From Amycolatopsis sp. 195334CR (GTDB taxonomy: Bacteria; Actinomycetota; Actinomycetes; Mycobacteriales; Pseudonocardiaceae), in the NCBI RefSeq assembly GCF_017309385.1, contig NZ_JAFJMJ010000002.1, positions 682,001 through 746,000 on the forward strand: 64,000 nt of DNA, written 5' to 3'. Below the pieces are notes generated by a model. It searched no databases. It was not told the origin of the DNA and worked only from the letters and a program-made list of their open reading frames with translations. Positions 1 through 8,197 of this stretch are shown here, piece by piece (positions within the stretch are counted from its first letter, which is position 1; every line of letters starts with the position of its first letter). The position numbers and the translations under genes are program-made.

Positions 1-786
1 CACTGTGGACAACTCAGCCTGGCGAACGGACCGGCCGACGGCGACCCCGGTCAGAAAGGCGCCGAACGCGGCGTGGAGGCCGATGGCGTCGGTCGCCGCC
101 GCACCCGCGCTGGCGAGCGCGACCAGGACGGTGAGCGTGGTCTGCCGCGACTGCCGGGCCAGCCAGCGTTCGAACCACGGCCGGGTGAGCCCGTGCAGGA
201 CCAGCACGAACGGCACGACCAACACCAAGGGCCACACCGGAGCCCGGTCGTTCAGCGAAGCGGCGACCACGGCGAGCGCGGTCCAGGCGGCGACGTCGGT
301 GAGCGCGGCGGCGCTGAGCGCCTGGTGCCCGGCGGCCTCACCGAGCATGCCCCGTTCGGCGAGAATCCTGGCGAGCACTGGAAAAGCCGTCACCGCCATG
401 GCCGCGGCGGTGAATACCACGAACGCCGTCGTGCCCGCGGGCGCGTGACGCGGAGCGAGCCACAGCGCGAGCACCGCGCCGAGGAGGAACGGCACGACCG
501 CGGCGCCGAACGCGGGCAACGAGGCCGCCTTGGCGTCGCGCCGGGTGAGCGAAGGTCCTAATCGGACACCGATGCAGAACAGGAACAGGACCAAACCGAA
601 CTGGGCGATCGCGTCGAGCACCCCGCCGACCGCGACGCTGGGCACGAACACGAGCCCGGCCAGCAGCCCGCACGCGATTTCCCCAACCACCGCGGGCTGC
701 CCCAGCCTCGCGGCGAGCGAGCCGAAGAGCCGCGCCAGGCCCAGCAGGACGGCGAGCGCGGCGAACACCATCGCGAGGTCAGACAT
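1..786 (-). CDS. Cation:proton antiporter, CPA2/KefB-like, 3' end outside window
   Basis: Partial integral membrane protein that would exchange Na+ or K+ for H+ across the cytoplasmic membrane. Read on the minus strand from an ATG at 786 it begins MSDLAMVFAALAVLLGLARL and continues as alternating hydrophobic helices with the GxxLGP-like features of the Na+/H+ exchanger domain; the reading frame leaves the window open, so about 262 residues are visible. Its start overlaps the end of the halogenase gene by 8 bases, so it is probably translated with that operon. As I recall, glycopeptide antibiotic clusters also carry a Na+/H+ antiporter, so a role in self-protection or export is possible but unproven. 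Confidence 0.8.
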   Translation of the reverse strand, partial: MSDLAMVFAALAVLLGLARLFGSLAARLGQPAVVGEIACGLLAGLVFVPSVAVGGVLDAIAQFGLVLFLFCIGVRLGPSLTRRDAKAASLPAFGAAVVPFLLGAVLALWLAPRHAPAGTTAFVVFTAAAMAVTAFPVLARILAERGMLGEAAGHQALSAAALTDVAAWTALAVVAASLNDRAPVWPLVLVVPFVLVLHGLTRPWFERWLARQSRQTTLTVLVALASAGAAATDAIGLHAAFGAFLTGVAVGRSVRQAELSTV

Positions 787-2143
787 CGGGTACCTGCCAG
801 CGACGGCCGTCGGGAGTCGGCACGAGCCCGCCGGGGAACATCGGTGGTTCCGCGCCCGCGGCCGCACCGAGCAGGCCGCGCAACTGCAACTGCGCGCCCT
901 CCGCCAGCACTTCACCCAGCAACTTGCCGGAAAAGTCCACTGAGGACACTCCGCCGACCAGCTCGGCGAAGGCCGCGCCCGCGGTTCCGCCGTGCCGGGT
1001 GAGCCGCCGCGCGTGCCGGAAGTACGCGTGCTCGTCGGACCGCGTCTCGTAGAAGGACAGCAGGAACTCGCGGAACAACCCGAATTCGCGGCGGTAGCGG
1101 GCTTCGAACTCGGTGAAGCACCGGTGCTCGTCGACCAGGCCGGACAGGGCGCTGTTGATCGACCTGGCGGCCAGCAGCGCGCTGTAGGTGGCCAGGTGCA
1201 CGCCGGAGGAGAACACCGGATCGAGGAAGCAGGCGGCGTCACCGACCAGAACCAGGCCGGGGCACCACAGAACGGTCCGGTCGTAGGAGTAGTCCTTGCG
1301 CACGCGGAGCCGGTCGTAGGGCGGGTCGGCCGCCCGGCGCGCGTCGCGCAGGAACTCCTTGATCAGCGGGCATTCGGCGATCAGCGCGGGGTACGCGACC
1401 TCGGGATTGCCCTGCACCTTCGCCGCCGATTCCCGTTTGACGACCGCTCCGACGCTGGTCAGCTCGGCCGACAGCGGGATGTACCAGAACCAGCCGTGGT
1501 CGAAGGCGGCGCACAGGATGTTGCCCGAGTTGGGTTCCGGCATCCGGTGGCCGCCGAGGAAGTACCCGAACAACGCGAGGTTGCGGAAGTGCGGCGAGTA
1601 CTCGCGCCGCCCGCCCGCCGACTGGTGCAGGCGGCTGCCGTGCCCGGAGGCGTCGACCACGAACCGCGCGGTGGCCAGCCGTTCCCGGCCGGTGTCGTCG
1701 AGGTACCGGACACCGCGGACCCGGCCGTCCTCCCGGATCGTGCCGAGCACGCGGTGCCCCTGCCGGACGTCGGCACCGAGCCGCGCGGCGTTGTCCAGCA
1801 GCATGCTGTCGAACCGGGTGCGCTCGACCTGGTAGGCGTACGAGGTCGGCCCGGCCATCCGCTCGGAGGTGGCGAAGGTGAACGTCCACGGCTCGGGGTT
1901 GGTGCCCCAGCGGAACGTGCCGCCACGCTTGCGGACGAACCCGGCCCGTTCGATCTCCTCGCGCAGGCCGAGCATCGCGCAGATCCCGTGCACCGTGGCG
2001 GGCAGCAGCGACTCGCCGATCTGGTACCGGGGAAAGGTTTCCTGGTCGAGCAGGAGCACGCGGTGGCCTTCGGCGGCGGTGAGCCCGGCGGCCGTCGAGC
2101 CACCCGGCCCGCCACCGACGACGATCACGTCGTGGTCGGTCAT
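779..2143 (-). CDS. FAD-dependent halogenase, carrier-protein-dependent phenol type
   Basis: A 454-residue flavin halogenase that would use FADH2, O2 and chloride to chlorinate an aromatic ring, probably while the substrate is tethered to the carrier protein encoded next door. Visible features are the FAD-binding GGGPGG at residues 10-15, the halogenase signature WFWYIP at 218-223 and the second flavin motif LVGDAACFLDP. The sequence closely resembles the glycopeptide chlorinases as I remember them (PRYQIGESLLPATVHG, FSSGVHLATYSALLAARSIN). The start is the ATG at 2143, overlapping the stop of the adenylation gene by 4 bases (ATGA). A flavin reductase is not in the window and would be supplied elsewhere. 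Substrate identity is inference. Confidence 0.9.
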   Translation of the reverse strand: MTDHDVIVVGGGPGGSTAAGLTAAEGHRVLLLDQETFPRYQIGESLLPATVHGICAMLGLREEIERAGFVRKRGGTFRWGTNPEPWTFTFATSERMAGPTSYAYQVERTRFDSMLLDNAARLGADVRQGHRVLGTIREDGRVRGVRYLDDTGRERLATARFVVDASGHGSRLHQSAGGRREYSPHFRNLALFGYFLGGHRMPEPNSGNILCAAFDHGWFWYIPLSAELTSVGAVVKRESAAKVQGNPEVAYPALIAECPLIKEFLRDARRAADPPYDRLRVRKDYSYDRTVLWCPGLVLVGDAACFLDPVFSSGVHLATYSALLAARSINSALSGLVDEHRCFTEFEARYRREFGLFREFLLSFYETRSDEHAYFRHARRLTRHGGTAGAAFAELVGGVSSVDFSGKLLGEVLAEGAQLQLRGLLGAAAGAEPPMFPGGLVPTPDGRRWQVPDV

Positions 2144-3876
2144 GTGGCCACCCGTCCTTCCTGGCTGTGGGGGAGGAGCTCGGCGAGCTGGGCGACGACC
2201 GGGCGGAGCAGGACGTCGCGCAGGGAGCACGCGGCCCCCAGCATCCGCAGCTGCCCGGCGAGCGCGGCGGCGGTCAGGCTGTGCCCGCCGAGGGTGAAGA
2301 AGTCGCTGCTCGCGGTGACTTCGCGGACCCCGAGCACGGTTCGGAACGCGGCCGCGACCAGTTCCTCCGCCGGGGTCAGCGGCCTGGACGGCGCCTCGGA
2401 CGGCACCGGCAGCGCGGCGCGGTCGATCTTGCCGTGCGGTCCCAGCGGCAACGCGTCGAGCGGGACCACGGCGGCGGGCACCAGGTAGGCCGGGAGCACC
2501 CGGCGAAGCCGTTCGTGCAGTTCGTCGGCAGTGCCGGTGCCGAGCACCACGTAGGCGACCAGTCGCGTGCCGTCGGCCACGACCGCCGCCTGCCGCACCC
2601 CGGACTGGGCGAGCAGGGTGTGCTCCACCTCGCCCGGTTCGATCCGGTAACCGTTGATCTTGACCTGGTCGTCGAGGCGGCCCAGCCACTCCAGCTGCCC
2701 GCCGGGCAGGCAGCGGCCGAGGTCGCCGGTCCGGTAGGCACGCCGTCCCGCGGTGACGAACCGCTCGGCGGTCAGGTCCGGCCTGCCCAGGTACTCGCGC
2801 GCCAGCCCGGCTCCGCTGATCAGCAACTCGCCGGGTTCCCCCACCGGCACCGGTCGCAGCCCGGGGTCCACCACCTGCACGCGGGTGTTGCCGATCGGCC
2901 GCCCGATCACCGGCGCCTCGTGCTCGGCCGTCCGGGCGGCGGTGGCGAACACGGTGCACTCCGTCGGGCCGTAGAGGTTGACCGCCGCCACCCGGGACGC
3001 CCGGAGCCGGGACCACAGGTCCTGGCTGACCGCCTCCCCGCCCATGAGCAGCGACTCCGGCCGGGGGTCACCGTCGAGCAGGCCGGCGTCGAGCAGCGCG
3101 GTCAGGTGCGCGGGCACGGCTTCCACCACCGAGAGCCGGTGCGTGCGGGCGAACTCGACGTACCGGTCCGGATCGGTGCGCACCTCGTCGGGCACCAGGT
3201 GGACCTCGTGCCCGCCGAGCAGCCACAGCACCGGGTTCCACGAAGCGTCGAAGGCGAACGGCAGGCCGTGGGCCACGCGCTGGACCTTCGCCGGGAAGAA
3301 GTTCGCGGTCAGCTCGCGGTACAGGTTCACCAGGCTCCGGTGACCCACCACGACGCCCTTGGGACGGCCGGTGGAACCGGAGGTGTAGATGACGTACGCC
3401 GGACCGCCGGCGGTGGTGTCCGGGAGCGGCTGCTCGCCGTACCGGCCCAGGCGGTCCAGCCAGTCGTCGCCGGTGAGCGCCACGTCGGCCCGCGGGGCGA
3501 ACCGCGCCACGTCGGTCAGCAGGACCGCCGGGCGGGCGTCGGCGAGGATCGTGGCCACCCGGGCGTCGGGCAGACCGGGGTCGAGCGGGAGGTAGGTCGC
3601 GCCGGTCTTCGCGACGGCGAGCACGGCCAGTACCGCCCGCGCGGACCGGGACATCGCGCAGGCGACCACCTCGCCCGGCGCGGCACCCGCCTCGCGCAGC
3701 AGGCGGGCGAGGCGGTTGCTCCAGCGGTCGAGCGCGCGGAAGGTCCAGGTGTCCAGTTCGGACACCAGCGCCACGCGGTCCGGGTGCAACTCGGCCCGGC
3801 GTTCGAACAACGCGCGCCACGGCACCCGCGGCAGCCGCCGGGCCGGGCCGTCGAGCACGGACAGTCCCTCAGACAT
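2140..3876 (-). CDS. Stand-alone NRPS adenylation-carrier didomain (A-PCP)
   Basis: A 578-residue protein that activates an amino acid with ATP and loads it on its own phosphopantetheine arm. Core motifs occur in order: A3 YTSGSTGRPKG at about 164-174, A4 FDAS at 209-212, A5 LYGPTE at 301-306, A7 YRTGDL at 381-386, A8 GYRIEPGEVE at 409-418, the A10 lysine in GKIDRAALP near 483, and a carrier domain with the attachment serine at 533 in LGGHSL. There is no condensation or thioesterase domain, so this is an amino acid loading module of the kind that feeds tailoring enzymes such as halogenases or P450s. The specificity pocket starts D-A but is not assigned here. It overlaps the thioesterase gene by 8 bases upstream and the halogenase by 4 bases downstream. 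No MbtH-like gene is in view. Confidence 0.9.
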   Translation of the reverse strand: MSEGLSVLDGPARRLPRVPWRALFERRAELHPDRVALVSELDTWTFRALDRWSNRLARLLREAGAAPGEVVACAMSRSARAVLAVLAVAKTGATYLPLDPGLPDARVATILADARPAVLLTDVARFAPRADVALTGDDWLDRLGRYGEQPLPDTTAGGPAYVIYTSGSTGRPKGVVVGHRSLVNLYRELTANFFPAKVQRVAHGLPFAFDASWNPVLWLLGGHEVHLVPDEVRTDPDRYVEFARTHRLSVVEAVPAHLTALLDAGLLDGDPRPESLLMGGEAVSQDLWSRLRASRVAAVNLYGPTECTVFATAARTAEHEAPVIGRPIGNTRVQVVDPGLRPVPVGEPGELLISGAGLAREYLGRPDLTAERFVTAGRRAYRTGDLGRCLPGGQLEWLGRLDDQVKINGYRIEPGEVEHTLLAQSGVRQAAVVADGTRLVAYVVLGTGTADELHERLRRVLPAYLVPAAVVPLDALPLGPHGKIDRAALPVPSEAPSRPLTPAEELVAAAFRTVLGVREVTASSDFFTLGGHSLTAAALAGQLRMLGAACSLRDVLLRPVVAQLAELLPHSQEGRVAT

Positions 3877-4639
3877 CGGCCACCTCCGGATCGATGAGGG
3901 TCGACTCGGCGCGCCGCAGCCAGGTCCAGAAGCCCGGCTCCCGGCCGGGGTCGAGGATCCCGAGGTGCCCGCCGGGCACCACCCCGGCGACGAACCGGCC
4001 GGAGGTCCAGGCGCGCCACGCCTCCGTCGCGTCCTCCGTGGCGCAGGCGGGGTCCTCGCTTCCGCAGAGCGCGGCGACCGGGCACGGCAGCGGGGTCACC
4101 GACGGCCCGCGGTACGCGCTCACCAGGCGCAGGTCGCGGCGGAGCAGGTCGAGCGCGTACTCCCAGACCTCGGGGTTCCGGCGGTAACCCAGCACCGGGG
4201 TCAGCCCGTCGCGGCGCAGCAACCGGCCGAGCGCCGCGGCGTCGGTGCGCGCGTAGGCACCCGGGACCCGCCGCTGCGGGGCGACGGCACCCACGACGAC
4301 CAGTGCGGCGGGGACCACGCGCCGGGCCAGTTCGAGTGCGACGAAGGCACCCATGCTGAACCCGACCACCACCGTTCTCGCGAGATCGCCGGGCGGGAAA
4401 AGGCTGGTCAGTTCCCGGGCGAGCGGTTCGGCGAGTTCTTCCAGCGAATCGGGGAACGGCTCGGCGGCGCGGCCGCCCCGGCCCGGGTACTCCGCGCCCC
4501 ACACCTCGCCCGACGGCGCGGCCGAGGCCAGATCACCCAGTGTGCCAAGGGATCCACCGGCCGGTGGCAGGCACAGGTACCGGCGCCAGCCCGGCCCCGG
4601 ACGGTCCACCTTGGACAAAGTTCTGATCGCCCCTGCCAT
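3869..4639 (-). CDS. Type II thioesterase (alpha/beta hydrolase)
   Basis: A 256-residue thioesterase of the NRPS/PKS type II class, first gene of the operon. It has the oxyanion-region motif LCLPPAGGS near residue 25, the nucleophile elbow GFSMG with Ser95, and a C-terminal GGHLGI carrying the likely catalytic His. Family members hydrolyse misprimed or finished acyl groups from carrier proteins; here it could release the chlorinated amino acid from the neighbouring carrier domain. I chose the ATG at 4639 because an AGAGG box lies about 8 bases upstream; an in-frame ATG at 4711 would add 24 poorly conserved residues. Release versus editing cannot be decided from sequence. Confidence 0.85.
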   Translation of the reverse strand: MAGAIRTLSKVDRPGPGWRRYLCLPPAGGSLGTLGDLASAAPSGEVWGAEYPGRGGRAAEPFPDSLEELAEPLARELTSLFPPGDLARTVVVGFSMGAFVALELARRVVPAALVVVGAVAPQRRVPGAYARTDAAALGRLLRRDGLTPVLGYRRNPEVWEYALDLLRRDLRLVSAYRGPSVTPLPCPVAALCGSEDPACATEDATEAWRAWTSGRFVAGVVPGGHLGILDPGREPGFWTWLRRAESTLIDPEVADV

Positions 4640-5075
4640 GGCGCCATCCTCTGCACGATAAAGAGAAAAAGGAGTGGGGGAATTCGCCCGCGGGCCGCCG
4701 ATGGCAGCCACGAGAATGGGGGACCGGGCCGATTGTGTCAGTTGTCGGTCGTGGGCGTTAGTCCGAAAAGATACGACTCGACTGGGCCGTTTGGGGTAAC
4801 GGTTCGGTAGCGAACCCCCAGGTCGGCGCGTACCTCACCCCCGCGGGGGAGCAGGGTGCGGGAAGAAGAATTTCCTTCCGGTTTTCCGGTCGCGCGGGCC
4901 GCCGGGGCGGGTTTCGGCAAATCCCCATTTGCATTTTCTCGCCCATTCCGGGCCGGGTGCCGCCGCGGCCCCGCCCTTGACGGCGGCCCCGCCGGATCCT
5001 AAGTTACCGGACATCGGACATGGGACGTCCCATGTCGGATCTCTCCCTGGTCCTCAACGAGGAGGCGGAACCCCG
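4640..5075. other. Divergent intergenic region between thioesterase operon and sialidase
   Basis: 436 bases without a convincing gene. It must hold the start of the minus-strand halogenase operon and the plus-strand sialidase promoter. I see the 20-bp palindrome at 5017-5036 and a GC-rich self-complementary stretch, CCCCCGCGGGGG, near 4841, but no clear sigma-70 promoter. Short open frames here lack ribosome sites and family features. Confidence 0.6.
5017..5036. promoter_or_regulatory. 20-bp perfect palindrome, candidate repressor operator
   Basis: GACATGGGACGTCCCATGTC is a perfect inverted repeat centred on ACGT, ending 39 bases before the GTG start of the sialidase. Its size, symmetry and position fit an operator for a dimeric regulator such as a GntR-family repressor; no regulator gene for it is adjacent. 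Confidence 0.6.
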
Positions 5076-6263
5076 GTGAAACCGCGTTCAAGGCTGGCTG
5101 CGTCCCTGCTCGCCGCCGCTGTGCTCTGCTTGCCGCTCGCTCCCCAGGCCTCGGCCGCCCCGGCACCCGGCGGGTGCACGTCCTCGGTGCCGTTCGTCTC
5201 GGGCACCGAGGGCTACCACACCTTCCGGATCCCGGCGATCGTGCGCACGGCGACCGGCTCGCTGCTCGCCTTCGCCGAAGGGCGCCTCGAATCGGCGGGT
5301 GACTCCGGGGCGATCAAGGTCGTCTCGCGGTCCTCGGCCGACGGCGGGTGCACCTGGGGCCCGCTGACCGTGGTGTCCTCGAACGGCGACGCCACCGCGG
5401 GCAACCCCGCCCCGGTGCTCACCCGCGGCGGTGACCTGGTCCTGCTCACCACGCGCAACGGCCGGGTGTCCGAGGACGAGATCATGGCCGGGAAGGTGTC
5501 CGAACAGGACAGCAGGCGGGTGTTCGTCCAACGCAGCAAGGACCACGGCCGCACCTGGACCGAGGCCACCGACATCACCGCGGCGACCAAGCAGCCGGAC
5601 TGGCGCTGGTACGCCACCGGCCCCGGGCACGCGATCGTGCTGCGGCACGGTCCGCACGCGGGCCGGATCGTGGTGCCCGCCAACCACTCCAGCGCCCCGC
5701 CCGCCGGTTCGCCGGACACCGGCACGGAGGACAAGTACTACGGCGGCCACGACCTCTACAGCGACGACGACGGGCGGACCTGGCACATCGGCTTCCGCGA
5801 CAACCACACCGACGGCGTGATCGCGCCCAACGAGACCACCGTCGCCGAACTGCCGGACGGCACGCTGTACTTCTCCAGCCGCAACCAGGGTTCGGCGCCG
5901 GAGCACCGGCTCGGTGCCTACAGCAAGGACGGCGGGAAGACCCTCACCGCGCCCTACCGGGTCGAACCGTCGTTGAGCGGGCCGATCGTCCAGGCCAGCG
6001 TGCTGCAGACGGTGGTGCCGGGCGTGCTGCTGTTCTCCGGCCCCGCCGATCCCGCCAAGCGGCGCCAGATGCAACTCCGGATCAGCTTCGACGGCGGCCG
6101 AGACTGGCACCCGGGGCTGACCGTGACCACCGGCCCGGCCGCCTACTCGGACCTGGTGCAGGCCGACCTCACCACGATCGGGCTGCTCTACGAGACCGGG
6201 GTGAGCGGATCGAGCGAAACCGTGGCGTTCCAGCGGATCCCGCTGTGGCGCATCGCCGGTTGA
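5076..6263 (+). CDS. Secreted exo-alpha-sialidase (BNR/Asp-box)
   Basis: A 395-residue exported glycosidase predicted to remove terminal sialic acids. After a Sec signal peptide (KPRSRLAASLLAAAVLCLPL, cleavage after ASA) comes the conserved FRIP motif (TFRIPAIV, carrying a catalytic-site arginine) and at least four Asp-box repeats of SxDxGxxW type: SADGGCTW, SKDHGRTW, SDDDGRTW and SFDGGRDW. The typical sialidase DNHTDG and NETTVAELPDG segments are also present. The GTG at 5076 is preferred because GAGGAGGCGG lies about 8-16 bases upstream and it places the signal peptide at the N-terminus; a longer in-frame ATG at 4929 would bury it. It stands alone between a palindromic operator and a strong terminator. 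Confidence 0.93.
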   Translation: MKPRSRLAASLLAAAVLCLPLAPQASAAPAPGGCTSSVPFVSGTEGYHTFRIPAIVRTATGSLLAFAEGRLESAGDSGAIKVVSRSSADGGCTWGPLTVVSSNGDATAGNPAPVLTRGGDLVLLTTRNGRVSEDEIMAGKVSEQDSRRVFVQRSKDHGRTWTEATDITAATKQPDWRWYATGPGHAIVLRHGPHAGRIVVPANHSSAPPAGSPDTGTEDKYYGGHDLYSDDDGRTWHIGFRDNHTDGVIAPNETTVAELPDGTLYFSSRNQGSAPEHRLGAYSKDGGKTLTAPYRVEPSLSGPIVQASVLQTVVPGVLLFSGPADPAKRRQMQLRISFDGGRDWHPGLTVTTGPAAYSDLVQADLTTIGLLYETGVSGSSETVAFQRIPLWRIAG

Positions 6264-6279
6264 CGGACTCGGGTGCACC

Positions 6280-6310
6280 GGCGGGGCTTGCGCGACCGGC
6301 AAGCCCCGCC
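6280..6310 (+). terminator. Intrinsic terminator after sialidase
   Basis: GGCGGGGCTTGC (6280-6291) pairs perfectly with GCAAGCCCCGCC (6299-6310) around a 7-base loop, 17 bases after the sialidase stop. There is no U-tract, as is usual in high-GC actinomycetes. Confidence 0.8.
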
Positions 6311-6375
6311 ACCACCCTCTTGCTCTTCGGGCAAGACTCCGTGCATCTGGGGCATGACCGACCTACCGTGACGGC

Positions 6376-7212
6376 ATGGCACACGACCACAGACACGACC
6401 TGGACGTCCAGGCGGACATCCTCGACCTCGACGCGGAACTCCTCGCCGGGCACACCGCGTCCCTCATCGACTGGCTGCCCCTCGCGGCGAACCCGCGCCG
6501 GATCGTGGATCTGGGGTGCGGGACCGGGGCCGGGACGTTCGCGCTGCTCGACCGCTTCCCCGAGGCGCGGGTCACCGCCGTCGACACCTCCGCCGAGCAC
6601 CTCGAACGCCTGCGGGACAAGGCTGTCCAGCACGGTCTGGCCGACCGCGTGCGGACCGTGCAAGCCGATCTCGAAGGGGAGTGGCCGGACCTCGGCGAGC
6701 CCGAACTGGTGTGGGCGTCGGCGTCACTGCACCACCTGGCCGATCCCGACCGCACCCTGCGCCGGGTGCACGACGCGCTCGCGCCCGGTGGTGTGTTCGC
6801 CGTGGTCGAACTCGCCGGCTTCCCGCGGTTCCTGCCCGACGAGGCCCCCGAGGAGCGTCCGGGACTGGAGAAGCGGGTCCACGCCGCGAGCGAGCGCCGC
6901 CACGCCGAGCACCTGCCCCACCGCGGTGCCGACTGGGGCGTCAAACTGACCGCGGCGGGCTTCACCGTGAAAGGTGAGCGCACCATCGCGGTCGAGGTCG
7001 GACGCTCCCACTCCGAGGCGGTCGGCCGCTACGCCCTCGGCGGCCTGCGGCGCATGCGCCAGGCGGTGGCCAACGTGCTCTCCGCGGACGACCTCACCGC
7101 GCTGGACCAACTGCTCGATCCCGGCAGCCCGCACAGCATCCTGCGCCGCGACGACCTCGCCGTCCGCACCGAACGCACCGCGTGGGCCGCTGTCCCGGCG
7201 GGTCTCGGCTAA
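6376..7212 (+). CDS. Class I SAM-dependent methyltransferase
   Basis: A 278-residue methyltransferase of the UbiE/COQ5-like fold. Motif I VDLGCGTGAGT lies near residues 46-56, the acidic end of strand beta2 is in AVDTSAEHL, and the post-motif region reads LVWASASLHHLADPDRTLRRVHDALAPGG, typical of small-molecule methyltransferases. Substrate unknown. The ATG at 6376 follows a 65-base gap after the sialidase terminator, so it is an independent unit. Its 3' end overlaps the convergent DUF6292 gene by 4 bases. Confidence 0.85.
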   Translation: MAHDHRHDLDVQADILDLDAELLAGHTASLIDWLPLAANPRRIVDLGCGTGAGTFALLDRFPEARVTAVDTSAEHLERLRDKAVQHGLADRVRTVQADLEGEWPDLGEPELVWASASLHHLADPDRTLRRVHDALAPGGVFAVVELAGFPRFLPDEAPEERPGLEKRVHAASERRHAEHLPHRGADWGVKLTAAGFTVKGERTIAVEVGRSHSEAVGRYALGGLRRMRQAVANVLSADDLTALDQLLDPGSPHSILRRDDLAVRTERTAWAAVPAGLG

Positions 7213-7553
7213 GCGCGTACGCACCCGGGTTCCGGCTGGGTCGAGCCCAGCAACCGGCTTTCCGCGAAGGCGGCGACGTCCCCCGGTGCGGGCCGGATCC
7301 CGTCCGGGCAGCGGGAGATCACCACCGGGTCCTCGGTGCTCTCGGTTTCCAGTGCCAGCGCCCAGCCGTTCTGCTCGTCCCACACCAGTGCCACGTCCCG
7401 GCCGGGGAAGGCGGCCAGGTGCCCGTCCAGCGCCAGGTAGGCGGCCAGCGGCGTGCCCTGCACGTAGAAGCTGTCGCCCTGCTGCCCGAGGGCACCGGCG
7501 ACCATGCGCACGTAGCGCCGCAGCTCGTTCACTTCGGCTTCGTGGAATTCCAT
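7209..7553 (-). CDS. DUF6292 family protein
   Basis: A 114-residue soluble protein resembling the actinobacterial DUF6292 family (start MEFHEAEVNELRRYVRMVA, central DVALVWDEQNGWALALET, end VVISRCPDGIRPAPGDVAAF). Function unknown. The ATG at 7553 is favoured because conserved sequence begins there; an upstream extension is arginine rich and non-conserved in appearance. A strong stress-sigma-type promoter lies 64 bases upstream, at 7617-7641, inside the gap after the DUF2945 gene, so this gene may respond to stress independently. Confidence 0.75.
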   Translation of the reverse strand: MEFHEAEVNELRRYVRMVAGALGQQGDSFYVQGTPLAAYLALDGHLAAFPGRDVALVWDEQNGWALALETESTEDPVVISRCPDGIRPAPGDVAAFAESRLLGSTQPEPGCVRA

Positions 7554-7616
7554 ACCCAGCACCGCGACCACCCCGTCACCCGTAGATCCTCGGAAACATC
7601 GCCTCGTGCCGCGGAA

Positions 7617-7641
7617 GTACCCGCGCGGTACCGGGGCAAAC
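7617..7641 (-). promoter_or_regulatory. Stress-sigma-type promoter of DUF6292 gene
   Basis: On the minus strand GTTT (7641-7638), 15-base spacer, GGGTAC (7622-7617). This matches the actinobacterial SigB/SigH consensus GTTT-N14-16-GGGTAC. Confidence 0.7.
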
Positions 7642-7645
7642 CTGG

Positions 7646-7855
7646 TCACGCGGGATGGATCTTGTCGGGGTGGTGCACCGCCGTCCGGCCCGACTTCTCG
7701 CTGCGCACCAGGTACTGCGGCTGGTCGGGCGACGCCTTGACGTGCCGCCCGCCCGCCTCGGTTTCCGAGGTGAGCACGTCCTCGACGGTGCCGATCGAAC
7801 TCTGGTTGCCCGCGTCCCAGCGAACCCGGTCGCCCTTGCGGAATTTCTTCGTCAT
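7646..7855 (-). CDS. DUF2945 (HVA1/Tudor-like) small protein
   Basis: A 69-residue protein with the DUF2945 pattern: MTKKFRKGDRVRWDAGNQ, then GTVEDVLTSETEAGGRHVKAS, then YLVRSEKSGRTAVHHPDKI. Family members are small single-domain beta-rich proteins of unknown function, often next to stress genes. The ATG at 7855 gives exactly the family length; upstream in-frame sequence is low-complexity proline/arginine. A GGTT-N16-GGGTAG promoter ends 9 bases before the start codon, so its transcript would be very short-leadered or leaderless. Confidence 0.8.
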   Translation of the reverse strand: MTKKFRKGDRVRWDAGNQSSIGTVEDVLTSETEAGGRHVKASPDQPQYLVRSEKSGRTAVHHPDKIHPA

Positions 7856-7863
7856 ACCGGCGG

Positions 7864-7889
7864 CTACCCGGGCGCGCCCCGGCTGAACC
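7864..7889 (-). promoter_or_regulatory. Stress-sigma-type promoter of DUF2945 gene
   Basis: Minus strand GGTT (7889-7886), 16-base spacer, GGGTAG (7869-7864), 9 bases upstream of the ATG at 7855. Confidence 0.6.
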
Positions 7890-7907
7890 ATCCCCTGTGG
7901 ACGGTGA

Positions 7908-8156
7908 TCAGGCGGTGGCGGCGATGCCCTGGTTCGTGGCGGCGAGCGCCGCCTGCAGTTCGCGGGCTTCGGCGGCGGACAGGTCGAGCCGGGTGGTCGA
8001 CGGACCGCGGTCACCGTCCGGCGGGCTGGTCAGCTCCAGCCTCGCCGAACGGTGACCCGGCCGGAGCCGGATCCGCCCACCACCGGACAACGCCAGGGTG
8101 ATGGTGTCGTCCTCCCGCGGCGGCCCGAGCCTGCCGCGCAACCACGCCAAGATCAT
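7908..8156 (-). CDS. Small hypothetical protein, 82 residues
   Basis: Unrecognised family. The protein starts MILAWLRGRLGPPREDDTIT, has a beta-rich middle (LALSGGGRIRLRPG, ARLELTSPP) and an alpha-helical end (LSAAEARELQAALAATNQG). No signal peptide or membrane helix. I accept it as real because codon bias is normal, the gap would otherwise be empty, and a textbook GTTT-N15-GGGTAG promoter lies 10 bases upstream. Confidence 0.6.
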   Translation of the reverse strand: MILAWLRGRLGPPREDDTITLALSGGGRIRLRPGHRSARLELTSPPDGDRGPSTTRLDLSAAEARELQAALAATNQGIAATA

Positions 8157-8165
8157 GCGCCGGGA

Positions 8166-8190
8166 CTACCCCGCTCGATCAGCCTGAAAC
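8166..8190 (-). promoter_or_regulatory. Stress-sigma-type promoter of 82-residue gene
   Basis: Minus strand GTTT (8190-8187), 15-base spacer, GGGTAG (8171-8166), 10 bases upstream of the ATG at 8156. Confidence 0.7.
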
Positions 8191-8197
8191 ACCCGGC

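Noticed and set aside
2140..3016. In-frame extension joining the halogenase to 291 upstream residues
   Set aside because: The extension is the shadow of the A-PCP gene in another frame, arginine/proline rich and without motifs; the real halogenase starts at the ATG at 2143.
4838..4856. CCCCCGCGGGGG as an operator or terminator
   Set aside because: Self-complementary GC run with no loop and no adjacent gene end; likely by chance at this GC content.
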